DNA of 64,000 nucleotides from Kosmotoga arenicorallina S304. GTDB taxonomy: Bacteria > Thermotogota > Thermotogae > Petrotogales > Kosmotogaceae. The translations under genes and the position numbers were made by a program. Shown here in pieces: positions 13,375 to 22,461 of this stretch; positions within the stretch are counted from its first letter, which is position 1; every line of letters starts with the position of its first letter. The DNA lies in assembly GCF_001636545.1 (NCBI RefSeq), contig NZ_JFHK01000002.1, forward strand, positions 124,001 through 188,000, in the 5' to 3' direction. Below the pieces are notes generated by a model. The model did not search any database, had not been told where the DNA came from, and was given only the letters and a program-made list of their open reading frames with translations.

Positions 13375-14388
13375 TTGGAACATGTTGGAATTGCAGGAAT
13401 AGGTATCTATCTTCCGGAGCAAAGAATTTCAGCCAAGGAGATCTCTGAACTCTCTAAAATTCCTGAAAATGTTATTGCTGAAAAGTTTGGTATCAGGCAG
13501 AAGTTTCTTCCAGGTCCCGGAGACACTACAAGCTATATGGCAATCAAAGCATCAGAAAAAGCCATAGAAGATGCTAAGATATCCCCCGAGGATGTCGATC
13601 TTCTAATATGGGGTGGTGGTCAACATAAGGACTACCCTTGCTGGCTTGCCGGATTAAAAGTTGCTCATGAAATCGGTGCTTCCCGGGCATGGTCTTTTGA
13701 TATGGAAGCCATGTGTGGTTCTATGATGGTAGCCATAGATATTGCGAAAAGCATTATGCTCACCCGAAACGACGTTAATACGGTCCTGATAGCAAGCGGT
13801 TATAGAAATGTTGACCTAATTAATCCCGCTGAGCCTTCCACGAGTTTTATGCTTGACATTGGAGCTGGAGGTGCTGCTGTCGTATTGAAGAAGAACCTTG
13901 GAAGAAATATTGTTTTGGCATCCTCTTTCAAAGGCGATGGTTCTTTCTCGGAAGATTGCGTGGTGCCCGTTGGCGGAACTAAAAACTGGCCCATGAAAGA
14001 GCAAGATGTAAAAGATTTCTATTTCAAAGTTTCGGGTGACCCAGCAGAGTTCAAAAAGAGGCTCTCTGAAAAGACTACTCCGAACTTTTTCAAGGTAATA
14101 AGGGAATCTGTAAAAAATAGCGGATATCGTGAAAAGGATATTGATTATCTGGCTATTTTACACTTCAAGCGCTCAGCGCATTATGCCGTATTACAGGAAC
14201 TCGGACTAACACCTGAACAATCCACTTACCTTGAGAATTATGGGCACATAGGACAAAATGATCAGTTGCTTTCAATAAAGCTGGGACTTGAAAAAGGAAA
14301 AATAAAAGATGGTTCTCTCATCGTTATGGTAGGAGCAGGTCTCGGTTTTGTCTGGGCAGCGACTACCATTCGCTGGGGGACAGTATAG
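13375..14388 (+). CDS. KAS III-like (FabH/HMG-CoA synthase-like) thiolase-superfamily enzyme
   Basis: A 337-residue condensing-enzyme homologue. The Cys-His-Asn triad of 3-oxoacyl-ACP synthase III is recognisable: MEAMCGSMM (Cys about residue 113), LHFKRSAH (His about 263) and ENYGHIGQND (Asn about 288), with a glycine-rich C-terminal segment (VGAGLGFVWAATTIRWG). It probably makes or breaks a carbon-carbon bond on a CoA- or ACP-bound acyl group. It diverges from housekeeping FabH around the active site (AMCGS instead of AACAG), which together with the CoA-transferase and thiolase neighbours suggests a catabolic or specialised role. TTG 13375 follows GGGGTGAGG; GTG 13345 is an alternative with a poorer site. 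Genes downstream are tightly packed. Confidence 0.75.
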   Translation: MEHVGIAGIGIYLPEQRISAKEISELSKIPENVIAEKFGIRQKFLPGPGDTTSYMAIKASEKAIEDAKISPEDVDLLIWGGGQHKDYPCWLAGLKVAHEIGASRAWSFDMEAMCGSMMVAIDIAKSIMLTRNDVNTVLIASGYRNVDLINPAEPSTSFMLDIGAGGAAVVLKKNLGRNIVLASSFKGDGSFSEDCVVPVGGTKNWPMKEQDVKDFYFKVSGDPAEFKKRLSEKTTPNFFKVIRESVKNSGYREKDIDYLAILHFKRSAHYAVLQELGLTPEQSTYLENYGHIGQNDQLLSIKLGLEKGKIKDGSLIVMVGAGLGFVWAATTIRWGTV

Positions 14389-14410
14389 ATCGCGATATGG
14401 AGGGATTAAA

Positions 14411-15157
14411 ATGAGGCTTAAAGGTAAAGTAGTTATCATCACAGGAGCTGCAAGTGGTATTGGAAGAGCTTCTGCGAAAAGATTTTGTGAAGAAGGGGCT
14501 ACTGTGATAGCTTGTGACCTAAACGAAGAGCTCTTAAAAAGTCTTGTAGATGAAGCTAAGGGGCTTCCTGGAGAAATTGTAGCTAAAAAGCTCAGTGTTA
14601 CTGACCGCAAGGCTATTGAAAAACTTGTAGAGGAACTCAAAGAGAAATATGGCAAAATCGACGGACTGGTTAACAACGCTGGCATAACCAGAGATGCGCT
14701 CATTCAAAAGATGTCAGAAGAAGATTGGGATATCGTTATTGACGTTAATCTAAAAGGAGTATTCAATATGACTCAATTTGTGGTTCCCGTTATGCTTAGC
14801 CAGGGTTACGGTTCAATAGTGAATACTTCTTCGGTCGTTGGTGTGTACGGAAACATAGGGCAAACAAACTATTCGGCTACCAAAGGGGGAGTCATTGCCA
14901 TGACCAAAACCTGGGCAAAAGAATTCACCAGAAAAGGTAGCAATATAAGAGTCAATGCCGTGGCCCCTGGTTTCATAAAAACCCCTATGACGGAAAAAGT
15001 CCCGGAAAAAGTTATCAAATACATGGAAGAAAAGATCCCTCTCAAAAGAATGGGAAATCCTGAAGAAATTGCAAATGTATATCTATTTCTTATATCCGAT
15101 GAGTCGAGTTATATCACAGGTCAAGTCATTGGTGTTGACGGAGGGCTTGTTCTTTGA
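14411..15157 (+). CDS. Short-chain dehydrogenase/reductase (FabG/PhaB/3-hydroxybutyrate dehydrogenase-like)
   Basis: A 248-residue NAD(P)-dependent oxidoreductase of the classical SDR family. TGAASGIGR (residues 12-20) binds the dinucleotide, NNAG (about 87-90) stabilises the fold, and the Ser-Tyr-Lys set is in NTSSVVG and YSATKGG (Tyr 154, Lys 158). An acidic residue after the second strand (CDLNEE) suggests preference for NAD(H). In this gene set it most plausibly interconverts a 3-hydroxyacyl and a 3-oxoacyl compound, for example 3-hydroxybutyrate and acetoacetate. ATG 14411 has a GGAGGG site; the stop overlaps the TTG start of the regulator gene. Confidence 0.85.
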   Translation: MRLKGKVVIITGAASGIGRASAKRFCEEGATVIACDLNEELLKSLVDEAKGLPGEIVAKKLSVTDRKAIEKLVEELKEKYGKIDGLVNNAGITRDALIQKMSEEDWDIVIDVNLKGVFNMTQFVVPVMLSQGYGSIVNTSSVVGVYGNIGQTNYSATKGGVIAMTKTWAKEFTRKGSNIRVNAVAPGFIKTPMTEKVPEKVIKYMEEKIPLKRMGNPEEIANVYLFLISDESSYITGQVIGVDGGLVL

Positions 15158-16317
15158 GCACAAGAGTTCAAAGAACACGGAATGCACTTCTTTTAGCTGC
15201 TGAAGACCTCTTCAGCAGCAAGGGTTTTGAAAAAACATCCATAGCTGCAATTTGCAGAAAAGCAGGGTTGTCAAATGGCGTTTTTTACCGTCATTTCAAG
15301 AACAAAGACGACATCTTCAGAACCATTACAAACGAAATGATGGAGAGTTTCCAGCGATCAGTAAAAATTGTCAAGAGCAGTAGCAAGCGCGATGAACTCA
15401 AGCATTTATATATATCAGCCTTCGAAGCATTGTGGAAGTCCAGAAGGCGTTTCAAAGCTTTTCATGAAGCAGAATACAGGCTAAAAAATATCGAAGACCT
15501 CGTTGATGCTACATACTTAGATGCAATATCCAAAATCTTAAAAACAAATGCCTTTGAAATTAGACCAGCATTGAAGTGGTTTTTAATTGGCCCTATAAGA
15601 TTTAGCGCTATTTACTGGATAATCTTTAAGAACAACAAAGTTCCTGTTGAAGTGATAGATGATCTGCTGGATTTTACCTGTCACGGTTTTGATATTCCTG
15701 CGAGAATGAGTGGTGAGGTTACACGTTTTTCCATAAATAAAAAGGCAAGCTATGGAAATGACAATCGTTCCCTCATTATGGAATCAGCTGAAAAACTCTT
15801 CGGGAAAAAAGGGTATTTCAAAACTTCCGTATATGAAATAATGTCCGGAGCTGGCTTTGGTCAGGGCACATTTTATCTCTACTTCAAGAACAAACAGGCT
15901 TTGCTGGAAGAACTGGTTATGTTTGCAAACAGAAAACTGCGCCATATGATGAGAGATGCATCAATTGACCTTGGAAGCAGGCTCGAAAAGGAGATTAGAA
16001 ATTATCGTGTATTTCTTGAATTCATGAAAGAGCACAGAGAGCTCTATGAAATCGTTAGAGAGTCTGAATTCATTGTTGACAATCTTGGTTATAGATATTA
16101 CGAAAAGCTTCTGAGTTCTTATGTAAAAGCTCTAAGGAGTTCAATGGATTCGGGTGAGCTTCGCCCTATGAATGAACATTCAATAGCTATCTTTCTCATG
16201 GGAATTGGGCATTTTATGGGTCTTGACCTTGTTTTCAGGCCACGATATCCCGTAGATAAATGGGAGGAATATCTCATTGATCTTGCAAAGCTCATTGCAA
16301 GAGGTTTGGAGGTATAA
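15154..16317 (+). CDS. Tandem TetR-family regulator (two TetR modules in one chain)
   Basis: A 387-residue protein carrying two complete TetR-type DNA-binding domains. The first lies at residues 5-55 (AAEDLFSSKGFEKTSIAAIC, then GVFYRHFKNKDDIF); the second at about 203-252 (ESAEKLFGKKGYFKTSVYEI, then GTFYLYFKNKQALL). Each is followed by a helical segment of the length of a TetR ligand domain, so the protein looks like two regulators joined end to end and could fold like a single-chain dimer. It starts at TTG 15154, overlapping the SDR stop, behind GGAGGG. It likely controls the cluster in which it lies, responding to an acyl-CoA or related ligand; the operator is not identified. Confidence 0.88.
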   Translation: MSTRVQRTRNALLLAAEDLFSSKGFEKTSIAAICRKAGLSNGVFYRHFKNKDDIFRTITNEMMESFQRSVKIVKSSSKRDELKHLYISAFEALWKSRRRFKAFHEAEYRLKNIEDLVDATYLDAISKILKTNAFEIRPALKWFLIGPIRFSAIYWIIFKNNKVPVEVIDDLLDFTCHGFDIPARMSGEVTRFSINKKASYGNDNRSLIMESAEKLFGKKGYFKTSVYEIMSGAGFGQGTFYLYFKNKQALLEELVMFANRKLRHMMRDASIDLGSRLEKEIRNYRVFLEFMKEHRELYEIVRESEFIVDNLGYRYYEKLLSSYVKALRSSMDSGELRPMNEHSIAIFLMGIGHFMGLDLVFRPRYPVDKWEEYLIDLAKLIARGLEV

Positions 16318-16319
16318 AA

Positions 16320-17621
16320 ATGGACTGGAAGGAACTTTACAGGAAAAAGCTGCTTTCTCTGGATTCAGCTTTGAATCTGATAAAAACTAATCAAAAAATT
16401 GTTGTCAGCATGGTTTCAATGGAACCCAAGGGGTTGCTTGATAACCTGCATAAAATATCAGATCGTGTGAAAAATGTCAGCGTAACCAGTTGCCTTAACA
16501 TGCGTGAATATCCCTTTTTTATGGATTCGCAATATAATGGAACCTTCATCAATGAATCGTGGTTTTATTCAGCACCCGTTAGAAAAGCGGCTGAATCTGG
16601 TTATAAAACTGTCTCTTACATACCCAACAATTTGCATAACGCTGGTACCGACAGGATTGTAAGCAACAAACCTGACATTTTTTGGGGTGTAGCATCACCT
16701 ATGGACAAGAATGGTTATATGACGCTCTCTCTTTCCAATGTCTATGAACGTGACATGGTAGAAAACGCTGATATCGTTGTCCTGGAAGTTAACGAAAAGG
16801 CTCCAAAAACTCATGGGGAAACACAGGTTCATATCAGCGAGGTTGACCACGTAATAGAAAACAATTTCGATATTCCAGAGCTCCCGGTTGTTGAGCCTTC
16901 AGAAACGGAAAAGCACATAGCGCGACACATTTCTGCACTCATTGAGGATGGTTCAACCTTGCAGATAGGTATTGGTGGAATTCCCAATGCAGTGGCGAAA
17001 CTGCTTGAAGACAAAAGGGATCTGGGCATTCATACTGAGATGTTCACCGAATCTATGATAGAACTCTTTGAAAAAGGGATAATAACAAACAGGCGGAAAA
17101 CGCTCTGGCCCGGAAAATTTATCTGCACCTTCGCCCTTGGTACAAAAAAGATGTATGAATTTGTTGAAGATAATCCGGGAATTTTTGTATTAAGGGGCAA
17201 ATATGTCAATGACCCATATATCATTGCTCAAAACGAGAAGATGGTTTCTATAAACACAGCGATAACAGTTGACCTTACCGGCCAGGTGTGTTCAGAAGCA
17301 ATCGGGACAAGACATTACAGCGGGACAGGCGGTCAGCTCGATACCCACCGTGGCGCAACTATGTCAAAAGGCGGTAAGGGAATCATAGCCTTGCGATCAA
17401 CAGCGAAGCACGGGACTATCTCAACGATAGTTCCCTTATTACCGCCTGGTTCTCCGGTAACTGTTCCCAGGCAGGACATAGATTATGTGGTTACAGAATA
17501 CGGCATTGCCCATTTGAGAGGGTTAAGCGTCAAACAAAGGGTGGAAGCTCTTGTTAATATAGCTCATCCAGATTTCAGAAATCAGCTAAAAAAAGAGGCA
17601 AGCAAATTGAATTTAATATAG
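16320..17621 (+). CDS. Acetyl-CoA hydrolase/CoA-transferase family (4-hydroxybutyrate/butyrate CoA-transferase-like)
   Basis: A 433-residue class I CoA-transferase in a single chain. Visible motifs are LQIGIGGIPNAV (about residue 214), IHTEMFTES with the likely catalytic Glu at about 240, and GTGGQLDTHRGATMSKGGKG followed by VTEYGIAHLRG near the C terminus. This family moves CoA between acetyl-CoA and an acid such as butyrate, 4-hydroxybutyrate or a related compound. Here it would activate the imported acid. It begins two bases after the regulator stop and is followed eleven bases later by the thiolase, so the genes are co-transcribed. The exact acid is not deducible. Confidence 0.88.
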   Translation: MDWKELYRKKLLSLDSALNLIKTNQKIVVSMVSMEPKGLLDNLHKISDRVKNVSVTSCLNMREYPFFMDSQYNGTFINESWFYSAPVRKAAESGYKTVSYIPNNLHNAGTDRIVSNKPDIFWGVASPMDKNGYMTLSLSNVYERDMVENADIVVLEVNEKAPKTHGETQVHISEVDHVIENNFDIPELPVVEPSETEKHIARHISALIEDGSTLQIGIGGIPNAVAKLLEDKRDLGIHTEMFTESMIELFEKGIITNRRKTLWPGKFICTFALGTKKMYEFVEDNPGIFVLRGKYVNDPYIIAQNEKMVSINTAITVDLTGQVCSEAIGTRHYSGTGGQLDTHRGATMSKGGKGIIALRSTAKHGTISTIVPLLPPGSPVTVPRQDIDYVVTEYGIAHLRGLSVKQRVEALVNIAHPDFRNQLKKEASKLNLI

Positions 17622-17632
17622 GAGGCGATAGG

Positions 17633-18835
17633 ATGAAAAAGATCTATATCGTTGGTGCAAAAAGAACGGCCATCGGTACGCTGGGAGGTTCACTTAAAGA
17701 CGTACCTGCGGTTGAACTTGGAGTCACTGCCGCAAAAGCAGCGATAAAGCAGGCCGAACTTGCTCCTGAAAAAATCGATGAAACAATCATAGGGTGCATT
17801 CTTTCTGCCGGTCAGGGTATGGGACCGGGGAGACAGGTATCAATATATACAGGCGTTCCAGCGGAAAAACCCGGTTATACCGTGAATATGCTTTGCGGTT
17901 CCGGTATGAAAAGCGTTATGATCGGCGCCACGGATATATTGCTCGGCGAAGCAGAAATCGTTCTTGCAGGCGGCATTGAAAACATGTCCAAAGCACCATA
18001 TCTACTTCCGAGCGGCAGATTTGGATATAGGCTTGGAAATGGCGAGATAGTCGATCACATGGTTTTTGACGGCCTTACCGATATCTTCAACAACTACCAT
18101 ATGGGTGTTACAGCAGAAAACCTTGCCAGGAGATATGAGATAACGAGAGAAGAACAGGATGAATTTGCTTTCAACAGCCAGATGAAAGCAAAAAAAGCAA
18201 TATCTGAAGGCAAATTCAAGGACGAAATCGAACCTGTGATAATAAAAACGCGAAAAGGGGAAGTCGTTTTTGACACCGATGAACACCCGAGAGATACTAC
18301 TCTTGAAAAACTCGGTAAATTAAGGCCGGCTTTCGTAAAGGACGGAACAGTCACTGCTGGTAATTCTTCAGGGATAAACGATGGTGGTAGTGCCATGGTC
18401 ATCGCCTCACAAGATGCCGTAAAAGCTCATGGGCTGAAACCCATGGCAGAAATCATTGCTTTTGCTCAAGCCGGTGTGGATCCAGCTTATATGGGATATG
18501 GGCCTGTACCAGCAATAAAAAAAGTTCTTGAAAAAGCAAAAATGAGCATAAAGGACATTGAACTTTTTGAGCTAAACGAAGCCTTTGCCGCTCAAAGCCT
18601 TGCTGTGTTGAAAGGTCTGGAAGAAGAACTTGGTGTTGAAAGAGATTGGGTGCTCGAGAGAACAAATGTAAATGGTGGCGCTATTGCACTTGGACATCCC
18701 ATTGGTGCATCAGGGAACCGCATTATTGTTACTCTCCTATATGAAATGAAAAAACGCAAATTGACCTACGGCCTTGCTTCCCTTTGTATAGGCGGTGGAA
18801 TGGGTACAGCGGTGATAATAAAGAATATTGATTGA
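17633..18835 (+). CDS. Acetyl-CoA C-acetyltransferase (thiolase)
   Basis: A 400-residue thiolase. The nucleophilic Cys 88 is in MLCGSGMKS, His 355 in [10 protein letters not shown] and the proton-donating Cys 385 in [10 protein letters not shown], the complete active-site set. The length and the GHPIGASG form match AtoB/ThlA-type enzymes, which in the degradative direction split acetoacetyl-CoA with CoA into two acetyl-CoA. Coupled to the CoA-transferase upstream it suggests use of a C4 oxoacid. AGGAGGCG precedes the ATG. Confidence 0.92.
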   Translation: MKKIYIVGAKRTAIGTLGGSLKDVPAVELGVTAAKAAIKQAELAPEKIDETIIGCILSAGQGMGPGRQVSIYTGVPAEKPGYTVNMLCGSGMKSVMIGATDILLGEAEIVLAGGIENMSKAPYLLPSGRFGYRLGNGEIVDHMVFDGLTDIFNNYHMGVTAENLARRYEITREEQDEFAFNSQMKAKKAISEGKFKDEIEPVIIKTRKGEVVFDTDEHPRDTTLEKLGKLRPAFVKDGTVTAGNSSGINDGGSAMVIASQDAVKAHGLKPMAEIIAFAQAGVDPAYMGYGPVPAIKKVLEKAKMSIKDIELFELNEAFAAQSLAVLKGLEEELGVERDWVLERTNVNGGAIALGHPIGASGNRIIVTLLYEMKKRKLTYGLASLCIGGGMGTAVIIKNID

Positions 18836-18863
18836 TCCAATCTATAACAGGAGGTGGGAAAGT

Positions 18864-20042
18864 ATGAAGAAACTTCTTTTGTCTGTGTTATTTGTCATTT
18901 TTGCCATTAGCTTTGTACTGGCGGAAGATGGAGTGTATCCCGACAAGATTGTTATCGGGTCTTTCCAAGCTCTTTCAGGTCCAGTGGCACCAATAGGTAT
19001 CTCTATGAAAAAAGGCATGGACGCCTATTTCAATTGGGTAAATGCCAATGGTGGAATTAACGGTAGGAAGATCGAATTTATTGTTGCCGACGATGCTTTC
19101 AACCCTTCAAAAACCGTGGTTGAAGTCAAAAGGCTTGTAGAACAGGACAAAGTTTTCGCAATTGTTGGAGGCCTTGGTACACCCGGATGCCTTGCAGTAG
19201 CCGATTATCTCAACAATTCCGGCGTCCCCTTCGTTTACCAGGGAAGCGGTTCGAGTATCCTTGCTATTCCACCCAAGAAATACGTGTTCACCGTGCAGCC
19301 CAATTACACAACGGAAGGCCAGATAATGGCGAAATATCTGGTCGAGGTTCTTGGGAAAAAGCGTATAGGAATTGTTTACAGAGCAGATGATGCCGGACAG
19401 GAAGAACTTAACGGCCTTAAACGCTGGCTTGTTGAACATGGATACAGTTCTGCCCTTGTTGCTAAACTTCCGGTTGATGTCACAAGAACTACTTTCGATA
19501 ATGAAATCTTGAAACTCATGGAAATGAATGTTGATGCAGTAGTACTGAGCATGTGGATACCCCAGAGTCCCAATTTCCTGAAACAGGCTTATGAGTACGG
19601 GCTCGATGCCCTTTTGCTCGGCAACTATGTCAACCCTGATCCCACAGTAATCGCATTGGCAGGAGATGCAGCAGAAGGTTTCCAGGCAATGGCATGGGTC
19701 ATGGGTGATATTGCGGACGAAAGCTTCCAGAAATACATTGCGATTTATCAGGAAACCTTCAAAGACGAGATCCCTAACGCATATGCAGCAGCCGGGTTTA
19801 TAGCAGCTGAAGTATTCACCGAAGCCCTCAAGCGGGCCGGCGAAGAACCCACAAGGGAAAGCCTTGTTAAAGCGCTTGAAGGCATGAACGGCTGGAAGGG
19901 TCTTATTACACCCTCTATTACTTACAAACCCTATGATCCAGATGACAAATATTGCCGTGTTGGTATCAGGCAGATGTATGTAATGGAAGTGCAAAACAAA
20001 GTCTGGACTACTTTGACGGACTGGATATCAGTTGCTGAATAA
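18864..20042 (+). CDS. livJ: Liv-type ABC transporter substrate-binding protein
   Basis: A 392-residue exported binding protein of the Peripla_BP_6 (leucine/isoleucine/valine-binding) class. The signal peptide is MKKLLLSVLFVIFAISFVLA, cleaved before EDGVYPDK; IVIGSFQALSGPVAPIG and GGINGRKIEFIVADDAFNP are typical of the N lobe. The family also carries amides, urea, aromatic acids and short-chain acids, so branched-chain amino acids are not assured; the catabolic genes upstream suggest the ligand is their substrate. ATG 18864 follows GGAGGTGGG. A hairpin directly after the gene may limit transcription of the downstream membrane genes. Confidence 0.9.
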   Translation: MKKLLLSVLFVIFAISFVLAEDGVYPDKIVIGSFQALSGPVAPIGISMKKGMDAYFNWVNANGGINGRKIEFIVADDAFNPSKTVVEVKRLVEQDKVFAIVGGLGTPGCLAVADYLNNSGVPFVYQGSGSSILAIPPKKYVFTVQPNYTTEGQIMAKYLVEVLGKKRIGIVYRADDAGQEELNGLKRWLVEHGYSSALVAKLPVDVTRTTFDNEILKLMEMNVDAVVLSMWIPQSPNFLKQAYEYGLDALLLGNYVNPDPTVIALAGDAAEGFQAMAWVMGDIADESFQKYIAIYQETFKDEIPNAYAAAGFIAAEVFTEALKRAGEEPTRESLVKALEGMNGWKGLITPSITYKPYDPDDKYCRVGIRQMYVMEVQNKVWTTLTDWISVAE

Positions 20043-20049
20043 TCTCTAC

Positions 20050-20076
20050 CCACGGGGGATTTTCCCCCGTGGTTTT
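20050..20076 (+). terminator. Intercistronic hairpin between livJ and livG
   Basis: CCACGGGGGA / TCCCCCGTGG is a 10-bp perfect stem with a three-base loop and TTTT after it, eight bases past the livJ stop. A partial terminator or 3'-end stabiliser here would give more binding protein than transporter, as is common in ABC operons. Confidence 0.7.
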
Positions 20077-20090
20077 CCTGGAGGTGCACC

Positions 20091-20858
20091 ATGGCACTTG
20101 AAGTCAAAAACGTAACCGTGAAATTTGGTGGCGTTACCGCTGTCAAATCCTTTGATATGTTTGTCGAAAAAAACACCATACATTCTTTAATCGGTCCAAA
20201 TGGAGCCGGCAAAACCACTCTTTTCAATGTCATTACCCGGATTGTAAAGGAAACCGAAGGAAAGGTCTTTTTCAACGGCGAAGACCTGGCAGCATATAAG
20301 CCTTATGAAGTTATAAAAACGGGCATATCCAGAACTTTCCAGAACCTCGAAATATTCAAGTACATGACTGTGAAGGATAATTTCTTTGTCGGGCATCATG
20401 GTGAGATCAATTATGGAATATTTCAGGAAATACTGTGGACGGGCAAAGCGAAAAGAATAGAAAAAAGATCAATGGAAAAGGCATTTGAAATTGCGGAATT
20501 ACTAGGCCTTAAAAGCAGGCTCAACACGCTGGCTGGCATGCTTCCTTACGGATTGCAAAAGCTCGTCGAAATCGGTAGAGCTTTGATGAGCGAACCCGAA
20601 TTTCTCATGCTGGATGAACCTGCAGCTGGCTTGAATCCAACAGAAACCTCTCAGTTGAAGCTTTTAATCAAGCGATTGCGTGATGAATACAACCTTACGA
20701 TTTTTCTAGTAGAACATGATATGTCACTGGTAATGGATATATCTGATAGAGTAACAGTCATGAATTTTGGCGAAAAGATAGCTGAAGGGTCAGCCTATGA
20801 TATAAAAAATGACCCCAAAGTTATAGAAGCCTATCTGGGAGAGAATAAATATGCTTGA
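20091..20858 (+). CDS. livG: Liv-type ABC transporter ATP-binding protein LivG
   Basis: A 255-residue ATPase. Walker A is GPNGAGKT (about residue 37), the signature region is LPYGLQKLVEIGRAL (LSGGQ position reads YGLQ, normal for LivG) and Walker B is FLMLDEPAAGLNP. The C-terminal GSAYDIKNDPKVIEAYLG is characteristic of LivG. GGAGGTG precedes the ATG; its end overlaps livF by eight bases. Confidence 0.92.
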   Translation: MALEVKNVTVKFGGVTAVKSFDMFVEKNTIHSLIGPNGAGKTTLFNVITRIVKETEGKVFFNGEDLAAYKPYEVIKTGISRTFQNLEIFKYMTVKDNFFVGHHGEINYGIFQEILWTGKAKRIEKRSMEKAFEIAELLGLKSRLNTLAGMLPYGLQKLVEIGRALMSEPEFLMLDEPAAGLNPTETSQLKLLIKRLRDEYNLTIFLVEHDMSLVMDISDRVTVMNFGEKIAEGSAYDIKNDPKVIEAYLGENKYA

Positions 20859-21558
20859 GATAAAAAATATCGAGGTCTTTTATGGATATGTCAGAGCACT
20901 GAAAGATGTATCATTACGCATTGAAGAAGGTCAGATAGTCTCCCTGCTTGGCTCCAATGGAGCGGGAAAATCAACGACGCTTAAAACAATTTCTGGCCTT
21001 TTAAAACCCAGAAAAGGTAATATCTTTTTTCAGGGGAAGGATATAATGCACCTTGATTCATCGGAAATAGTCAGAAGGGGAATTGTGCAGTGCCCGGAAG
21101 GGCGGCAATTATTTCCAGACCTTTCTGTTAAGGAAAACCTCCTTTCAGGGGCTATCACACGAAAAAACAAAAAGCAAATAAATACGGATCTCCAGAATGT
21201 TTATAACCTCTTCCCGATATTGCAGGAGAGAAAGAATCAGCTAGCCGGGACTTTGTCCGGTGGCGAACAGCAAATGCTTGCCATTGGCAGGGCACTCATG
21301 GCGGCTCCAAAATTGCTTATGTTAGATGAACCTTCTCTTGGACTTGCACCAAAAATTGTTGAGCAAATTTTTGAGCTTCTTGCCAATCTTAACAAAGAAC
21401 ACGGTCTGACAATTTTGCTTGTTGAGCAAAATGCCAATGCTGCGCTCAGGATCTCTGATTATGCTTATATCCTCGAGGTAGGAACTCTCGCCCTCGAAGG
21501 TAATGCAAAGGATCTTCTTAAGAGCGAATTGGTTCAGCAAAAATATCTTGGAGCCTGA
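20851..21558 (+). CDS. livF: Liv-type ABC transporter ATP-binding protein LivF
   Basis: A 235-residue ATPase pairing with LivG. It has Walker A GSNGAGKST (about residue 36), signature LSGGEQQMLAIGRAL and Walker B LLMLDEPSLGLAP, followed by VEQNANAALRISDYAYILE, the standard LivF tail. It overlaps livG and is followed by livH after 12 bases. Confidence 0.92.
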   Translation: MLEIKNIEVFYGYVRALKDVSLRIEEGQIVSLLGSNGAGKSTTLKTISGLLKPRKGNIFFQGKDIMHLDSSEIVRRGIVQCPEGRQLFPDLSVKENLLSGAITRKNKKQINTDLQNVYNLFPILQERKNQLAGTLSGGEQQMLAIGRALMAAPKLLMLDEPSLGLAPKIVEQIFELLANLNKEHGLTILLVEQNANAALRISDYAYILEVGTLALEGNAKDLLKSELVQQKYLGA

Positions 21559-21570
21559 GGGGGTAAAAAG

Positions 21571-22458
21571 ATGGTAACTTTTTTACAGCAAATAATATTG
21601 GGGCTCAGAGAAGGGAGCCTTTTTTCGCTGGTAGCTCTGGGTCTTGTGCTTGTATACAAAACCTCCGGTGTTGTGAACTTTGCCTATGGAAATATGGGAA
21701 TGTTCGCCGCTTACATAGCATACACCGTTTTTGCAATTGCTGGATTACCTCTCTGGGTTGCGGTTCTCACTGCTGTCCTTTTTGGCTTCTTTCTTGGAGC
21801 AGCAACGGAACGAGGGTTATTGCGCCCTATACGACACCTTTCCCACTCAGCGATGTTAATCCTGACGCTGGGACTTCTCATGATACTTGAAGGTCTTGCA
21901 CTGGAAATATGGAAACAGGATTACAAACCATTTCCCTCCCTTATACGCGGAAGACCCTTTATCATCAAATTTTCACAGGGAAGAATCATACTCACAAGGC
22001 AGGATCTTCTCATTTTTGGCATTGCAGCAGCTATCATGTTAACTCTTTTCCTTTACTTCAAATTCACAAGGGTAGGACTTTCGGTGCGTGCGACAGCACA
22101 AAACGAAACTGCTGCAAGATTAATGGGGATCAAAGTGGGTATGGTATTTGCTTTTTCCTGGGGCATAGGTACCGCATTGAGTGCTCTTGCCGCTATAATG
22201 GCCGCTCCAAGAACTCAAATAAACCCAAATATGATGATAGATCTTCAGATACAGGGTCTCACGGCTGCGGTCCTTGGAGGGTTTGAAAGTCTTCCCGGTA
22301 CAGTTGTTGGTGGACTTCTGCTCGGTATCATAGAACAATTTGTGGCACGTTATCTCTCCGAAGAATTGAAAATGGCCTTTGCATTGTTAATTATTCTCAT
22401 ACTACTTCTTATAAAACCCGAAGGTCTTCTGGGCCGCAGGTCAGCAGAAAGGGTGTAG
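21571..22458 (+). CDS. livH: Liv-type ABC transporter permease LivH
   Basis: A 295-residue membrane permease with about eight hydrophobic segments. The N-terminal block (GLREGSLFSLVALGLVLVYK, then GVVNFAYGNMGMFAAYIAY) and the coupling region (GFESLPGTVVGGLLLGIIE) are typical of LivH. It forms the translocation path with LivM. GAGGGGG precedes its ATG. Confidence 0.92.
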   Translation: MVTFLQQIILGLREGSLFSLVALGLVLVYKTSGVVNFAYGNMGMFAAYIAYTVFAIAGLPLWVAVLTAVLFGFFLGAATERGLLRPIRHLSHSAMLILTLGLLMILEGLALEIWKQDYKPFPSLIRGRPFIIKFSQGRIILTRQDLLIFGIAAAIMLTLFLYFKFTRVGLSVRATAQNETAARLMGIKVGMVFAFSWGIGTALSALAAIMAAPRTQINPNMMIDLQIQGLTAAVLGGFESLPGTVVGGLLLGIIEQFVARYLSEELKMAFALLIILILLLIKPEGLLGRRSAERV

Positions 22459-22461
22459 AAT

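Noticed and set aside
19107-19994. A 295-codon minus-strand frame opposite livJ
   Set aside because: The plus strand encodes a clear binding protein in the same stretch; the antisense frame has cysteine-rich, unnatural composition and no ribosome site.
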